DNA of 64,000 nt from Acidobacteriota bacterium (GCA_019244045.1 JAFATF010000226.1:1-64000); one strand, 5' to 3'; counted from the stretch's first letter, positions 44,509 through 54,682 are shown. Notes: generated by a model not told the origin, from the sequence alone. Numbers and translations are program-made.

Positions 44509-47500
44509 TTACCAGGACTTCTGAATGCGGGTATCAAATCCAAACCCGCCATTCTGATCGCGTGTGCCGCTGAACATCACTCTGGGTGAGATGTTGTATT
44601 GCAGTTCGATGACTTGGTTCTGCGTCTGGGTAACATCGGTGGCAAAGGTCACAAAGATATTGCCCGCAACCCGCTGCTGAACAGTAATGCGCGCACCGGG
44701 ATTTTGTTGGGTACCGTTTCCGGCGAGGACGGGATCGACGGAGAGTCGAGAAATGCCGGCGATTTTTTCGACTCGACTGGTCACCTGGCTGCTCACCTGG
44801 GAGGCCAACAACGATTCGGCACCCAGATTCCCCGGGGTCGGATTGGCTGCTGAGGCCTCTGAGGTTTTGCCGAAGGCGAGCAAATTGATGATGTCGGACG
44901 GGGGCAGGGAGGGAACCGAGGTATAGTTGGTGCGCAGGTGATCGGCAGGCCCGTAGAATTGCAGGTAGATGTTGTATTGCTGGATGGTGGTATTGGCCGC
45001 CAGGTTGACATTGGGTTGCGTGCGCGAGGGATTGGAAAAATCAATGGTGCCAGGTTGCAGCAGGTAACGGTTCCCCATAAAAATCAGATCGCCGCCACTT
45101 AAATTTACCCTCCCCAGAATGACGGGTTCATCCGCGGTACCGCGGACATTTAGATTGGCGTTTCCCTGCACACTCAGTTCCCGGCTAACCAAATTTATTC
45201 CGCTGGTGGATTCGACGGTTAGGTTGAGTTGTACATTCTGACTGAAACCGGGAGTAGGCGGAGGCGTGGATTCTCCCCCAAACTGGCTCATGAAGTCGGT
45301 TAAGTCAAAGTCGGGGGTAAACGACAGCTGTTCAATTTTTACACGTCCGCCGAGGGTAGCGGCCTCGGTCGTTCCGGTAAACGTCAGATTCGCGTCCAGC
45401 CCCTCTCGCACGCCCTCGGGATAGAGCAGGCGGACGCCGGCGCCGGCAAAGGCGAGATCAAACCGCAAGCCAGGTTTATAGATAACCCCTCCCGAGGCCT
45501 TGACCTTCCCGCCTCCCATCATCCCGGTAAATTCGGTGATATTCAAACGGTCCTTGGTGAGGGTCAAAACGCCGTTGCCTTGCTCGAGGCCAATCGGGAC
45601 TGAGCCACTGGCGAAGTTTGCGTTCACAATGCGAATTTGTCCCTGCACGTCGGGATTGGTGCGCGCCCCGTAGGAGTTGATATCGAATCGCAGCTGGCCC
45701 GAGGTGCTCAGATCCGGATCAACGAGTTGCGCAACGTCGAGGTTCAACGTGCCCAGAGCAAGCAACGATAGAGGCTGCGTGTTACTGGTTGGAACCGATG
45801 CCTGGAGCTCCACATCCGTACCCGTCCCCTGGATATGGGTTCTCTCAAGAGCTAAAACACCGTTGGTGAAATCAATATGAATCGGGCTGGCTGCGGCAAG
45901 CTGTAACTTGTTCGCGTAATTTACCTCGAGAATGGGAATGATAGCGTGCGCGTCGAGGGCGGACTTATTCTTCAATGGCCCGGCAAGGGTGGCGTGCAGT
46001 TCTGTTCGCCCGGTGAGATTCGCCGCTTGCGACGGGTCGTACAAGGATACGAGCGGTTGAAGAGGAATCGTCTGGGTATCTATTTTGGCGCTGGTTTGAT
46101 ACTCGCCGGTGGTGTTGACCTGTGCCCGGGCGGAAATCATGGTGTTCACCGCGCGCGTGTCCAGTTGGAGGTTGGCCACATGGTTGGAAAGGCTGCTGCG
46201 CAGCCGCAGGTCACCGAGTTTCTGCTTGCGAATTTCGAGCGCGGGCGAGTCGATATTGGCCGCCAGTTCGGGGTTCCTAAGGCTGCCCTCCCCCCGGGCG
46301 GTGATATTCAGAATTCCAGCAATTGCAAGGTTGCGCGACTTGACGGTTTGAAACTGATCCAAACGAATTCCTAATGCCTGTAATTCGGCCTGGTACTTTT
46401 CCTCCTTGGGGAAGTAGGTGAACGCGCCTTGGGCGGCGCCGGCCGGAATTTGGATCTTCAGGTTGGCATGCAGTTCGTTGCCGGTTCCTTGGAATTTTAG
46501 GTTCACCGCTTGCACGGGTTCGGACGAAATTCTTGCCCGGCTCAAGCTCAGATCACCCTGTCCCACGGGCTTCAGCTCCGAGCCTCTTAGCGAAACGCGA
46601 GCTGAGAGGATTCCGGCGATCGGCGCCTGTGATCCTGCCAGCCTAGTCAGGTCGGCGACATTAACCTGAGTAGCGTTGAGTCCGACCTCAATCGGGCTGG
46701 TGTTTTGAAAAGACCAGTGGCGCAGGGCGGTAGAGAGGTTGAAAGTAATCCGACCCTGATCGGCTGGCTGTAGCTCGCCATTTTCGAAGCTCGCCTGCGA
46801 GGGACTGATTTGAAGGTTGGTACGCACCAGGCGCCAGGCAGTTCCTCTCAGGTGCAGGTTGCTCACGCGCACCTGCCCGCTTATGCGGGGGGCGGAAGTC
46901 GATCCGGTAGCGAGGCCGGTAAAGGATGCGATGCCGGAAAGTCCGAGCTGGCTGGGGGGCTGGCCGCGATTGGTGAAATTGTCAGCTAGGGTCTCGAGCT
47001 CGTGCAGGTCGCGCGCCTCAAGTCGAATCTCGAGGCTCGAGCGATTGCTAAGCGCGCCATTCAGGTCGAGGGCCGTGTTGGGCAGGCGCAGGTAACTATG
47101 GTCGAGCGAGACTTCTTTTCGTGCCGCGATGTAACCGGCATGAATGGCGCCGTTCAGGGGCACGGGCGGGGCGTTGCCGTTCGCGCGCGGCGCAACTTGC
47201 GCCTGAATGGTCGCATTCGTCTTTGCCACCAGGTTGGCAAGGCTTTTGCCCCAGCTGGCGTCGGCGTCGGCCTTCACTGTCCCGGCTAGGGAAACCTGCT
47301 CGAAGGCCGAAGAATTCATCAGAGGACGCAACTGGGCCAGAGATACGCCCTCGACGGCGGCGCGCAAACGCGAGCGCGAGTTGCCCTGAAGATCGCGCAT
47401 CAGGAAGTTTGCGGTCAGATTCCCGCCCAGCAAACGAGCATGAACGTCGCTAACTGCCGCGTTGCCATTGGCCACCGAGTAGCGCGCGCCAATATCGTTG

Positions 47501-48540
47501 ATGACGCTGCGAAAACCAGAGGTTCGAATCACCAGCCCGCGGCTGACCAGGTCGCCCTCGAGTTTCACGCTGGCCAGCAGGGGTACGGAGGGCTGGCTTT
47601 GGTAGTCCAGGCGGCCGGTGATGTCAATGACTCCGGTCGGCAGCGTGGGATTGTTGACGAGGCGGCGGAATTCACCACTGTCGATCACCGCGCGATAGTT
47701 CGCCTGCATACGCGGCTGGCGAAAGTCGTCCACCGTGGCATTTAATTCAAAGCGGGAGGAGCCGCTTCGCAGCAGAGCGCGGCGCAGGCGAAATTGGGTG
47801 GGCGTCGTATCAAACTGGGCTTCCAGATCGTGCGGCATCGAGCGGTAATTCTCAACTTTCAAATGTCCGTCACGATAACTGACACCCCCCCAATAGCGCT
47901 CTTCGGTTGGTTCGTACCGCGCTTGCAATGTGAGCTCGTGCAGGTCGGCATCCAGAAGACTTTTGCGGTTGTTGTAATACAGCTCCCCCTGATCGAGCAG
48001 GGCATGGCGGACGCCGAGCTTGAACCAGTCGGTGTGGCTTTGACCGCTGGTGCTTTTCGGCCGCGGCAGGTTATCGGTGCCGCGGCCATCCTCAAAGACG
48101 CGCACCACCGGGTGATCGACGGTAATCGACTTAACATACCATTCGCGGCGCCATAAGGAACTAATAGCCAAGCCTGCGCCAAGGTGGTCAACCGTAACCA
48201 GCGGCGGATTGGGATAAGGCTGGGCGCCGCTTACCCTTACCGAGTAGAGGTCAAGGGTGAGATGGCGGAGACTCAAGGCAAAGTCACGGACCGCGACCTT
48301 GGTGCCCAGTGAGCTGCTGAGTTTTTGTTCCGCCACACGCAAGGCATATTGCCGAAAGGACTTGATGTGGGGAAGAATCAGGAGGGCAGCAATGATGACT
48401 AGGAGCAGGATTAGCAATCCCAGGCCGATGGCCGCCGCGATCTTTTTCGAGTGAGCTTTGCGGGCTTTCTCACGTGCCGGTACAAGACGCGGCGTTCGTG
48501 GTCCTTCTTCCCGCCCCGGATATTGAGGTAAGGTACTCAA
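44509..48540 (-). CDS. tamB: TamB-like translocation and assembly protein
   Basis: 1343 residues. One N-terminal membrane anchor at about 34-55 (IGLGLLILLLVIIAALLI) and an AsmA-like start (RVAEQKLSSSLGTKVAVRDF). A very long beta-rich middle follows, then the DUF490/TamB C-terminal domain with NVQLNLTVESTSGINLVSRE, LSGGDLIFMGNRYLLQPGTI and a final Phe/Trp-containing strand (GFDTRIQKSW). Such proteins form bridge-like grooves between membranes that carry lipids or help outer-membrane protein assembly. Its start overlaps the stop of the upstream Omp85 gene by four bases. Confidence 0.9.
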   Translation of the reverse strand: MSTLPQYPGREEGPRTPRLVPAREKARKAHSKKIAAAIGLGLLILLLVIIAALLILPHIKSFRQYALRVAEQKLSSSLGTKVAVRDFALSLRHLTLDLYSVRVSGAQPYPNPPLVTVDHLGAGLAISSLWRREWYVKSITVDHPVVRVFEDGRGTDNLPRPKSTSGQSHTDWFKLGVRHALLDQGELYYNNRKSLLDADLHELTLQARYEPTEERYWGGVSYRDGHLKVENYRSMPHDLEAQFDTTPTQFRLRRALLRSGSSRFELNATVDDFRQPRMQANYRAVIDSGEFRRLVNNPTLPTGVIDITGRLDYQSQPSVPLLASVKLEGDLVSRGLVIRTSGFRSVINDIGARYSVANGNAAVSDVHARLLGGNLTANFLMRDLQGNSRSRLRAAVEGVSLAQLRPLMNSSAFEQVSLAGTVKADADASWGKSLANLVAKTNATIQAQVAPRANGNAPPVPLNGAIHAGYIAARKEVSLDHSYLRLPNTALDLNGALSNRSSLEIRLEARDLHELETLADNFTNRGQPPSQLGLSGIASFTGLATGSTSAPRISGQVRVSNLHLRGTAWRLVRTNLQISPSQASFENGELQPADQGRITFNLSTALRHWSFQNTSPIEVGLNATQVNVADLTRLAGSQAPIAGILSARVSLRGSELKPVGQGDLSLSRARISSEPVQAVNLKFQGTGNELHANLKIQIPAGAAQGAFTYFPKEEKYQAELQALGIRLDQFQTVKSRNLAIAGILNITARGEGSLRNPELAANIDSPALEIRKQKLGDLRLRSSLSNHVANLQLDTRAVNTMISARAQVNTTGEYQTSAKIDTQTIPLQPLVSLYDPSQAANLTGRTELHATLAGPLKNKSALDAHAIIPILEVNYANKLQLAAASPIHIDFTNGVLALERTHIQGTGTDVELQASVPTSNTQPLSLLALGTLNLDVAQLVDPDLSTSGQLRFDINSYGARTNPDVQGQIRIVNANFASGSVPIGLEQGNGVLTLTKDRLNITEFTGMMGGGKVKASGGVIYKPGLRFDLAFAGAGVRLLYPEGVREGLDANLTFTGTTEAATLGGRVKIEQLSFTPDFDLTDFMSQFGGESTPPPTPGFSQNVQLNLTVESTSGINLVSRELSVQGNANLNVRGTADEPVILGRVNLSGGDLIFMGNRYLLQPGTIDFSNPSRTQPNVNLAANTTIQQYNIYLQFYGPADHLRTNYTSVPSLPPSDIINLLAFGKTSEASAANPTPGNLGAESLLASQVSSQVTSRVEKIAGISRLSVDPVLAGNGTQQNPGARITVQQRVAGNIFVTFATDVTQTQNQVIELQYNISPRVMFSGTRDQNGGFGFDTRIQKSW

Positions 48541-51500
48541 AACGCCTGCCCCAAAGTGACGAAAAATTGTGTGGATTTGATTCCAGGAAGGGCGTTCAGG
48601 TTGTGGCCAAGGTCAATGCGCACCGGTCCGACCGGAGTATTGTAGCGCAATCCTCCGCCCACACTACTGGTGTAGTTCTTGCCGAAATCGCGAAAGCCTA
48701 CGTGGGGGAAGACGTTCCCCCCGTCATAGAACACCGCGAAACCTAAGTTCCTGTCCACGATGGGCAGCGAAACCGGAACCGGGATACGGAACTCGGAATT
48801 AAGAATTACCAATTGCGGACCGCCCACGGGAACCGTGATTGGAGCACAGGTCGTCCTGTCCGCCGGGTTTCCGCAGGCCGTAATCGTGTGTTGCGGCCCG
48901 GCGCCGTTAAGGGGAAAGCCGCGCAGGGTACTACCACCGCCGGAGAAAAACTTTTCGCTAATGGGAACGTGGCTTTGACCAAAGGGCTGCTCGATACCGA
49001 TTCTCAGGCTGTTGGCCCAGACGATGTTGGCAGGAATTTTTTTGTAATAAGCCGTTTGCCCCAGCAATCTTGCGAAACTCACGTTGGATCCCAGCACACT
49101 CGGGTTCAAATCTACTTCATAGCTCTCATAGATTCCTTTATGCGCGTCGGTGGGGCTGTCGCGCGTGTCCCGAATGTAGGTAGGAGATACGGTGGAGAGG
49201 CGCACGTGCCGATCCTGGTTAGGCACGAGTTGAGGAATGAGAAGGTTGGTGAGGCCAGTCTCGGTGAAGTTATAACGAATAAATAAGTTGCTCGACTTGT
49301 CACGATTCAGCGGACGCTCGAGCTGATAGCCGAATTGTCCCTGACGGAAGGTGAAGATCGGGTTCTCGCTGCTGTGTTGGCCGGTGAGTGAAAAAGTCGA
49401 CGCCCACTTCGTCCAGCGGAACATCGGGTCGGTATAGATGATGGAACCGTTCTGCTGCAACCGTGCGCCGAGGGCAGTAAATGTCAGCGACTCGGCCTTG
49501 CCAAACAGATTATTGCGCGTGTATTCAATAGTCCCGCGCGGACCCCAGAATGTCTTTTGGCTGGTACGGAAATTTTTGGGCAGGGCCGCGGGAGGGATTC
49601 CGGGAACCGTCACCGTGCCGCTCGGCACGCTGCCGCCCCGGTTGATGACATCGAAACCGAAGCCATAGGTCAGGGTGTTCGGCTTGGCCTCGTGCACTTT
49701 GATGATGACGTCTTCCTGATGTTGGGTGGTAACCTCGCGACGGGGATCGACTTCGGCCCAATCGAACACTCCCACTTTGTACAGATTCGTTTCCGAGGCG
49801 AGCAGGTCATCCTCCTTAAGTGGCTTTCCCGAAGTGATTTGCGAGGTTTCACGGTTGATCAGTTTCTGCTGGGTCTGGTTTCGCCCCAGGGTGACCACGG
49901 TTGCGGTACGGACTTGCGGCCCTTCATAGATTTGGTAGACCACCTGCAAGCGGTGAGGTTGGCCGGGAACCTGCTTGGCCGTCTCCCGAAAGGTAGCCGT
50001 GAGATAGCCGTCGGCGAGATAAGTGGCCATGATCTGGTTACGATCAAGCTGCACGTTGCGCGCGGAATAGGGCTCTCCGGCCCCGAGCTTCAGCCCCTTG
50101 GGCGCTAGCTGAGCAACGGGAACGCTCTGATTGCCGCGGACGTCGAGCGCGTCCACGATATCCTGCGGGCCTTCCTGCAGATGGAAGGTGACGAGCACGT
50201 TGCCTTGGTTGCTGGTGACCTGAGGCGTCACCTTGACCGAACTGAACCCGTCGGCCTTGTAGAGATTCTCGATGTTGCGCACGCTGCTTCGTACCAGCTT
50301 CTGGCTGTACTTGCCATGCGACCAGAAGTGGGCCTTCTCGACTTTTACCTGCGCCAGCAGGGCTTTCTCGGAAAAGTGCTGATTGCCGGCTAGCGCAACT
50401 CCTTTGACTTTGTGGCGAGATCCTTTAACGATCTGGTAAAGGATGGTCTCACTCTGATCCCCCTGATCGACCTTCGTATCTACCTTCACCTCAAAGTAAC
50501 CCTTGGATTGGAAGTAGGAGACCAGGTTTTGACGGCCCTCCTGGATCAGCTCCGCATCAACTCCCGCCTGCTGGTAAATGGGAAGAAGCTTGCGGCGGTT
50601 CCAGCTCCACAAATGGCCACCGGTAACCCTGACGTGAACGATCGGACCGGTCTTCACCTCGTAAATGACGTTGGCGCGATTGCTCGCCGCCGAATATTCC
50701 GCTCCAGCCAGCTTCACTTGCGCACCGAGATAACCCTGCTTGCCCAATGCATTGGCCATATACTGCGTGGCCCGTCGAACCGTGGCCATGTTGTAGGTTT
50801 TCCCGGGGCGAATCGCCGACCGGCGCAAACGTGCGAGTAAAGAATGCAATGTTCCCCGCAGATGAGTTGTCTCCCGGTCGCTTACCCCGCGGATAACTAC
50901 TTCTCCGAATTTCGCGCGCCGATTCAACTTGCTATGAAAAATAACGTTGACTAATCCCCAGGGCGGACTTGTCCTCAGCTCCGGCTGCACCTGGGCTTCA
51001 AAGTACCCGCTTTGCCGAAAAAAAGTCTCGAGAGCGTCGGTCGCATTCTGAACGTCGATGGGCGAATAGGCGCCTTTTGGCGGATAGCTTGCAATCTGAA
51101 GCACACGTGAGTAGGCAAAGTGCCCCGTGGCTCCTGGAAACGTATAGATGCCGAAGTAGGTTGCGGGCTGCAGGACGAGCAGAACACGAACGCCCTCCGG
51201 CTCGGGACGGACTTCGAGTTGCACGTCGTGGAAACGACGGGTCTGCTTCAGCGCCGCAATCGATTGATCAACCTTCTCCTGGGCAAACGGCTGCTTCGCC
51301 TGTTGCGCGAGCAAGGGCAGAAGCTGCCTGGTATCGAGGTTGGGTTGGCCGGCCAATTCTACGGCGGTGACATTTTGCCCCTCGTACGAAGGCAGGATTT
51401 CCTTCACCTGAGGGGCAGTTTTAGGGTTCTGCGCCGGCTGTTGAGTGGGTGTGCCCTTCGGCTGCGGCGGCTGCGACTGTGTAGGCTCTGTAGCCTGCGC

Positions 51501-51584
51501 GGGATTGTCCTGCCCGGCCACTCTACAGGCACCCACCATTATTATTACCAGGACTAAAGCACCGGTAAAACGTACCGTCACCAT
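48537..51584 (-). CDS. Omp85 (BamA/TamA) outer-membrane assembly protein with about seven POTRA units
   Basis: 1015 residues. N-terminal signal sequence (ALVLVIIMVGAC, a possible lipobox VGAC), then a Pro/Gln-rich linker. Counting repeats that begin like VTAVELAGQ, FGEVVIRGV, VKGVALAGNQ, VDALDVRGNQ I find about seven POTRA-like units at residues 70-640. A 16-stranded barrel follows, with FFSGGGSTLRGFPLNGAGP (the RGF loop-6 motif) and the final Phe (TQFFVTLGQAF). Classical BamA has five POTRA units, TamA three. Paired by overlap with tamB, so most likely a TamA-type partner. Confidence 0.9.
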   Translation of the reverse strand: MVTVRFTGALVLVIIMVGACRVAGQDNPAQATEPTQSQPPQPKGTPTQQPAQNPKTAPQVKEILPSYEGQNVTAVELAGQPNLDTRQLLPLLAQQAKQPFAQEKVDQSIAALKQTRRFHDVQLEVRPEPEGVRVLLVLQPATYFGIYTFPGATGHFAYSRVLQIASYPPKGAYSPIDVQNATDALETFFRQSGYFEAQVQPELRTSPPWGLVNVIFHSKLNRRAKFGEVVIRGVSDRETTHLRGTLHSLLARLRRSAIRPGKTYNMATVRRATQYMANALGKQGYLGAQVKLAGAEYSAASNRANVIYEVKTGPIVHVRVTGGHLWSWNRRKLLPIYQQAGVDAELIQEGRQNLVSYFQSKGYFEVKVDTKVDQGDQSETILYQIVKGSRHKVKGVALAGNQHFSEKALLAQVKVEKAHFWSHGKYSQKLVRSSVRNIENLYKADGFSSVKVTPQVTSNQGNVLVTFHLQEGPQDIVDALDVRGNQSVPVAQLAPKGLKLGAGEPYSARNVQLDRNQIMATYLADGYLTATFRETAKQVPGQPHRLQVVYQIYEGPQVRTATVVTLGRNQTQQKLINRETSQITSGKPLKEDDLLASETNLYKVGVFDWAEVDPRREVTTQHQEDVIIKVHEAKPNTLTYGFGFDVINRGGSVPSGTVTVPGIPPAALPKNFRTSQKTFWGPRGTIEYTRNNLFGKAESLTFTALGARLQQNGSIIYTDPMFRWTKWASTFSLTGQHSSENPIFTFRQGQFGYQLERPLNRDKSSNLFIRYNFTETGLTNLLIPQLVPNQDRHVRLSTVSPTYIRDTRDSPTDAHKGIYESYEVDLNPSVLGSNVSFARLLGQTAYYKKIPANIVWANSLRIGIEQPFGQSHVPISEKFFSGGGSTLRGFPLNGAGPQHTITACGNPADRTTCAPITVPVGGPQLVILNSEFRIPVPVSLPIVDRNLGFAVFYDGGNVFPHVGFRDFGKNYTSSVGGGLRYNTPVGPVRIDLGHNLNALPGIKSTQFFVTLGQAF

Positions 51585-51923
51585 GAGGCCTCGACCACGA
51601 TCGCTCGATAGCTACGAAATTCCCTGCTGCAGTCCCGCTCGGGCCCGGTCGCCATGGTGAGCTTCATCAGAAGACCCGGACCGGGATGTCGGCAATAACC
51701 ATGTGAGATGAACACGCGAGCTAAAGATTTGCCCCGCTCGGGTCGGAGCGGGATTGAAGATCGAGTCCCCAAACAAAAGCTGCGCAGTCACGCTCATATG
51801 GGACTAAAGCAGCGATGGGCTATTAGTCTTGTCTATATGACACGTTTACCCGCCCGCCGCAGCAACTAGGGCAAGCGGTCATGATTGCGCCATGGTCGCC
51901 GCCCGCTTATTTAGAATAGCGGC
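51585..51923. other. Divergent intergenic region between Omp85 and the gas vesicle cluster
   Basis: 339 bases that must hold promoters for both directions. A TAGAAT hexamer at 51912-51917 lies only 6 bases before the GTG start at 51924, which would give an almost leaderless message; no -35 fits well. No conserved RNA or repeat seen. Confidence 0.4.
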
Positions 51924-53843
51924 GTGGGGAAAGTCCATTTCTTCATTGGCAAAGGCGGGGTGGGCAAGACCACCGTCTCGGCCGCGTTCGCCGTGCGAGC
52001 TGCACGAGGTCAACCTCGCGGCCGTGTGCTGCTCCTCTCCAGCGATCCCGCGCACTCCTTGGCCGACGTGTTGCAGCTTCCTCTGCGAGATCGCCCGCGG
52101 CGCGTTCCGCTCGGGGCCCGCGGCCGCCTCGATGTCTGGCAGATCAACAGTGAAAAGCTTTTTGCCGACTTTCTTGCTCAACACAAGAGCGCAATTCTAG
52201 ACTTGATCGATCAAGGCACCGTCTTCTCACGCGAGGATATCGAACCGCTCCTCAACACCAGCCTGCCCGGCATGGCGGAAATGTCGGCGCTTCTGGCTAT
52301 TCGCGACGCCCTGGCTGCGGGGAAATATTCCCAGGTCGTAGTGGATACGGCACCCATCGGGCACACTCTCCGTCTGTTCTCGCTGGCCAACGAATTCCTT
52401 CGTTTTCTTGATTTCTTGGAGCTAGCGGCCAGTCGCGATCAAATTCTCGCCCAGCACTTCGGTGGGAGATCTCATCCCCCCGACAACGCGCACCTGGGCC
52501 AGCTCCGACAGATGGTCGACGAAATTCGTGAGGCGATCGGTCAAGACCGAGAACTGGTGCTGGTTACCACTGCCGAGCAGTTCTCGCTGAATGAATCCTT
52601 GCGCGCCAGCTCTCTGCTGCGCCGGCAGTCGCCTCCGCTGGAAGTTACAAAAATCGTTCTCAACCGGGTTGTTCCTGTGAACGGCTGCATCGACTGCCGA
52701 CGTTCGGCAGGAGCCGTCGTGAAGGCATACAAGTTTCTGACGCGACATTTCCCCCGCGTACCCGTCCAGACAGGTCAAGATCCGGGAGGTCCGATTCTCG
52801 GAGTAAGGGCGCTAGCCGCCTTTGGCGCGCACGTATTTGCTGGCCGTGCGCTCAAATACGATTTGCCTGCTCCCCGAACGCGCGCGGCTTGCCTGGTGAA
52901 AACCAGCTGGCCGGTTCTCGATAGGCAGCTCTGTCTGGTGCTCGGAAAGGGCGGGGTAGGCAAGACGACAACTTCGGCGGGCTTGGCCTTTCACGCCCGG
53001 CAAAAGTCCAAGGCAGGGGTGGAAATCTGCTCGGTCGATCCTGCGCCTTCGCTCGACGACGTCTTTGACGCCACGATTGGCGCGCAGGCGCAGCCGGTCT
53101 TCGGTGATCAGAAATTCCGCGCCTCAGAGCTGGATGCCGTCAGATTGTTTCGCGACTGGATTCATGGCCTACAATCTAAGATTGAAGAAGCCACCACTTC
53201 GAGCGTCTCCCGCATTCACCTGGACTTGTACTTTGAACGGCGATTGCTCTCCGCGCTGTTCGCCATTACCCCTCCCGGTGTGGATGAGGTATTGGCGGTC
53301 TTCCGCATCTTCGATTTGGTAAAAACTCGTACCACACGAATCGTCATTGACATGGCACCCACGGGGCACGCCCTCGAATTATTGTCGATGCCGGAGCGAA
53401 TTCTCCACTGGAGCCGGCTTTTGTTGAAAACTCTGGCTCGGCACCGTACACTTGCCTTTGCCCGTGATGCGGCGGCGAAGATTGCCGAGATGAGCGTCCG
53501 CGCCCGCGAGTTGACGGCCCTCCTCAGGGATCCGGAACGTGCCGAGATCGACGTCGTAATGTTGCCGGAGCCGTTGCCGGACCGGGAGACCGAACGGCTC
53601 ATCGCCCAAATTCAGGCGCAAAGGTTGCCGCTGAGGCGCATCCTGGTGAATCGCGTGCTCGTCAAAAGTACGACAAAATGCCCGCGCTGCACCCGGCGTC
53701 GGCAGTGGCAGCAGGCGACGGTCGCATCAATTGATGGACGGCATGGTGGAGTGGAGCTTTTGCTGGTTCAAAATTTTCCCCGTGAGATCATCGGGAAAAG
53801 TGCATTGCAGTCGTTCACCAAGGAGTTATGGCGGATCAAGTAA
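51924..53843 (+). CDS. Get3/ArsA-like double ATPase at the head of the gas vesicle cluster
   Basis: 639 residues from a GTG start, built as two ArsA/Get3-type halves. Half 1: P-loop GKGGVGKTT (9-17), switch I SSDPAHSLADVL, switch II DTAPIGHTLRL, and C255-x2-C258 in NGCIDCRRS. Half 2: P-loop GKGGVGKTT (341-349), VDPAPSLDDVF, DMAPTGHALEL, and C586-x2-C589 in TKCPRCTRRR. CxxC pairs at this place bind the bridging zinc in Get3, the tail-anchored protein chaperone. No arsenic genes are near. Its end overlaps the following gvpF/L by 16 bases, so it belongs to the gas vesicle operon. The role, perhaps chaperoning hydrophobic Gvp proteins, is inference. Confidence 0.88.
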   Translation: MGKVHFFIGKGGVGKTTVSAAFAVRAARGQPRGRVLLLSSDPAHSLADVLQLPLRDRPRRVPLGARGRLDVWQINSEKLFADFLAQHKSAILDLIDQGTVFSREDIEPLLNTSLPGMAEMSALLAIRDALAAGKYSQVVVDTAPIGHTLRLFSLANEFLRFLDFLELAASRDQILAQHFGGRSHPPDNAHLGQLRQMVDEIREAIGQDRELVLVTTAEQFSLNESLRASSLLRRQSPPLEVTKIVLNRVVPVNGCIDCRRSAGAVVKAYKFLTRHFPRVPVQTGQDPGGPILGVRALAAFGAHVFAGRALKYDLPAPRTRAACLVKTSWPVLDRQLCLVLGKGGVGKTTTSAGLAFHARQKSKAGVEICSVDPAPSLDDVFDATIGAQAQPVFGDQKFRASELDAVRLFRDWIHGLQSKIEEATTSSVSRIHLDLYFERRLLSALFAITPPGVDEVLAVFRIFDLVKTRTTRIVIDMAPTGHALELLSMPERILHWSRLLLKTLARHRTLAFARDAAAKIAEMSVRARELTALLRDPERAEIDVVMLPEPLPDRETERLIAQIQAQRLPLRRILVNRVLVKSTTKCPRCTRRRQWQQATVASIDGRHGGVELLLVQNFPREIIGKSALQSFTKELWRIK

Positions 53844-54682
53844 CTGAGGACCCGAACACCGTCCTCTATTTGTACGGAGTCACGGAAGAAGGCGCGCTCC
53901 TGGGCAAGATGGGCGGGGTAGACGGTAGCAGTGCGATCGAAACCGTCCCATGTGCCAGTCTTATCGCGTGGGTCAGCCGAGTTTCACGCAAAGAGTTTGC
54001 GGATAATCTGTCGGCCAACATGGAAAATCTCGACTGGCTAGCCGAGGCCAGCGTTCAACACCAACGGGTAGTGTCCGCCATAGCGCAACGAACCGATATG
54101 TTGCCGGCCCGTTTTGCTACCGTCTTTTTAACCGCCGCCTCACTCGCAGCTGACGTTCGCAGCAAGAAGCGCATCCTCGAGAAAGATTTGAGAAGGATCC
54201 ACGGTTGTGATGAGTTCGGAGTTAAGATTTTCCGTGCAGCTCCAAAGCTGGACCTCCCGCTGGTTACGGCTGCAAGCGGCAGGGACTACTTGCAGGCCAA
54301 AGCGGCCTGGCTCGAGCGGCGGGGGATCAAGCGCAAGGTATCCGGGTCTGGGTTTCAGAAGTTCTCGAGCGAACTCCAAGCAGTTGCCGTTGCCGCCGCC
54401 CAAGCCGGCAAGATCAGCGGTGGTCAAAAGGGCTTAGAGTGGCAGATTTCGCTTCTGGTGCGTCGCACCGAGCGGAAGAACTTCGACCGGCTGCTGCGCA
54501 AATATTCCAAGCAGTGGGCGGGAGAGCATCACATCGAGTGCACTGGGCCCTGGCCCGCATATTCGTTCGTCACCCGAGCTCATCCCCGCGATCATAGGTA
54601 CCCGGCGCGCAGCTCTTCCCGTCGAGAGCCGATGGTTAAGAAGAAAGGCATTGGCGCGGGACGGAAGATAGGTGAGGCGTGA
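53828..54682 (+). CDS. Gas vesicle protein GvpF/GvpL family (first copy)
   Basis: 284 residues. Family features: VLYLYGVTEEGALLG at the N-terminus, SLIAWVSRVSRKEF, HQRVVSAIAQRTDMLPARFATVF (the central conserved segment) and the closing GPWPAYSFV. GvpF/L proteins help nucleate and assemble gas vesicle shells. The C-terminus has an added basic tail (SSSRREPMVKKKGIGAGRK). The start lies inside the end of the ATPase gene with AAGGAG just upstream, and the TGA stop overlaps the next ATG (TGATG). Confidence 0.9.
   Translation: MADQVTEDPNTVLYLYGVTEEGALLGKMGGVDGSSAIETVPCASLIAWVSRVSRKEFADNLSANMENLDWLAEASVQHQRVVSAIAQRTDMLPARFATVFLTAASLAADVRSKKRILEKDLRRIHGCDEFGVKIFRAAPKLDLPLVTAASGRDYLQAKAAWLERRGIKRKVSGSGFQKFSSELQAVAVAAAQAGKISGGQKGLEWQISLLVRRTERKNFDRLLRKYSKQWAGEHHIECTGPWPAYSFVTRAHPRDHRYPARSSSRREPMVKKKGIGAGRKIGEA

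Noticed and set aside
47512-47530. GGTTCGAATC sequence resembling a tRNA T-arm
   Set aside because: It is inside the tamB coding region and no cloverleaf can be drawn around it.
49557-50108. 183-codon plus-strand open frame within the Omp85 gene
   Set aside because: Antisense to strongly conserved POTRA and barrel coding sequence, with no motif of its own.
51924-53843. Arsenite efflux ATPase (ArsA) assignment
   Set aside because: No arsB, arsD, arsR or arsC is nearby, and the CxxC pairs and switch residues fit Get3-type proteins better.
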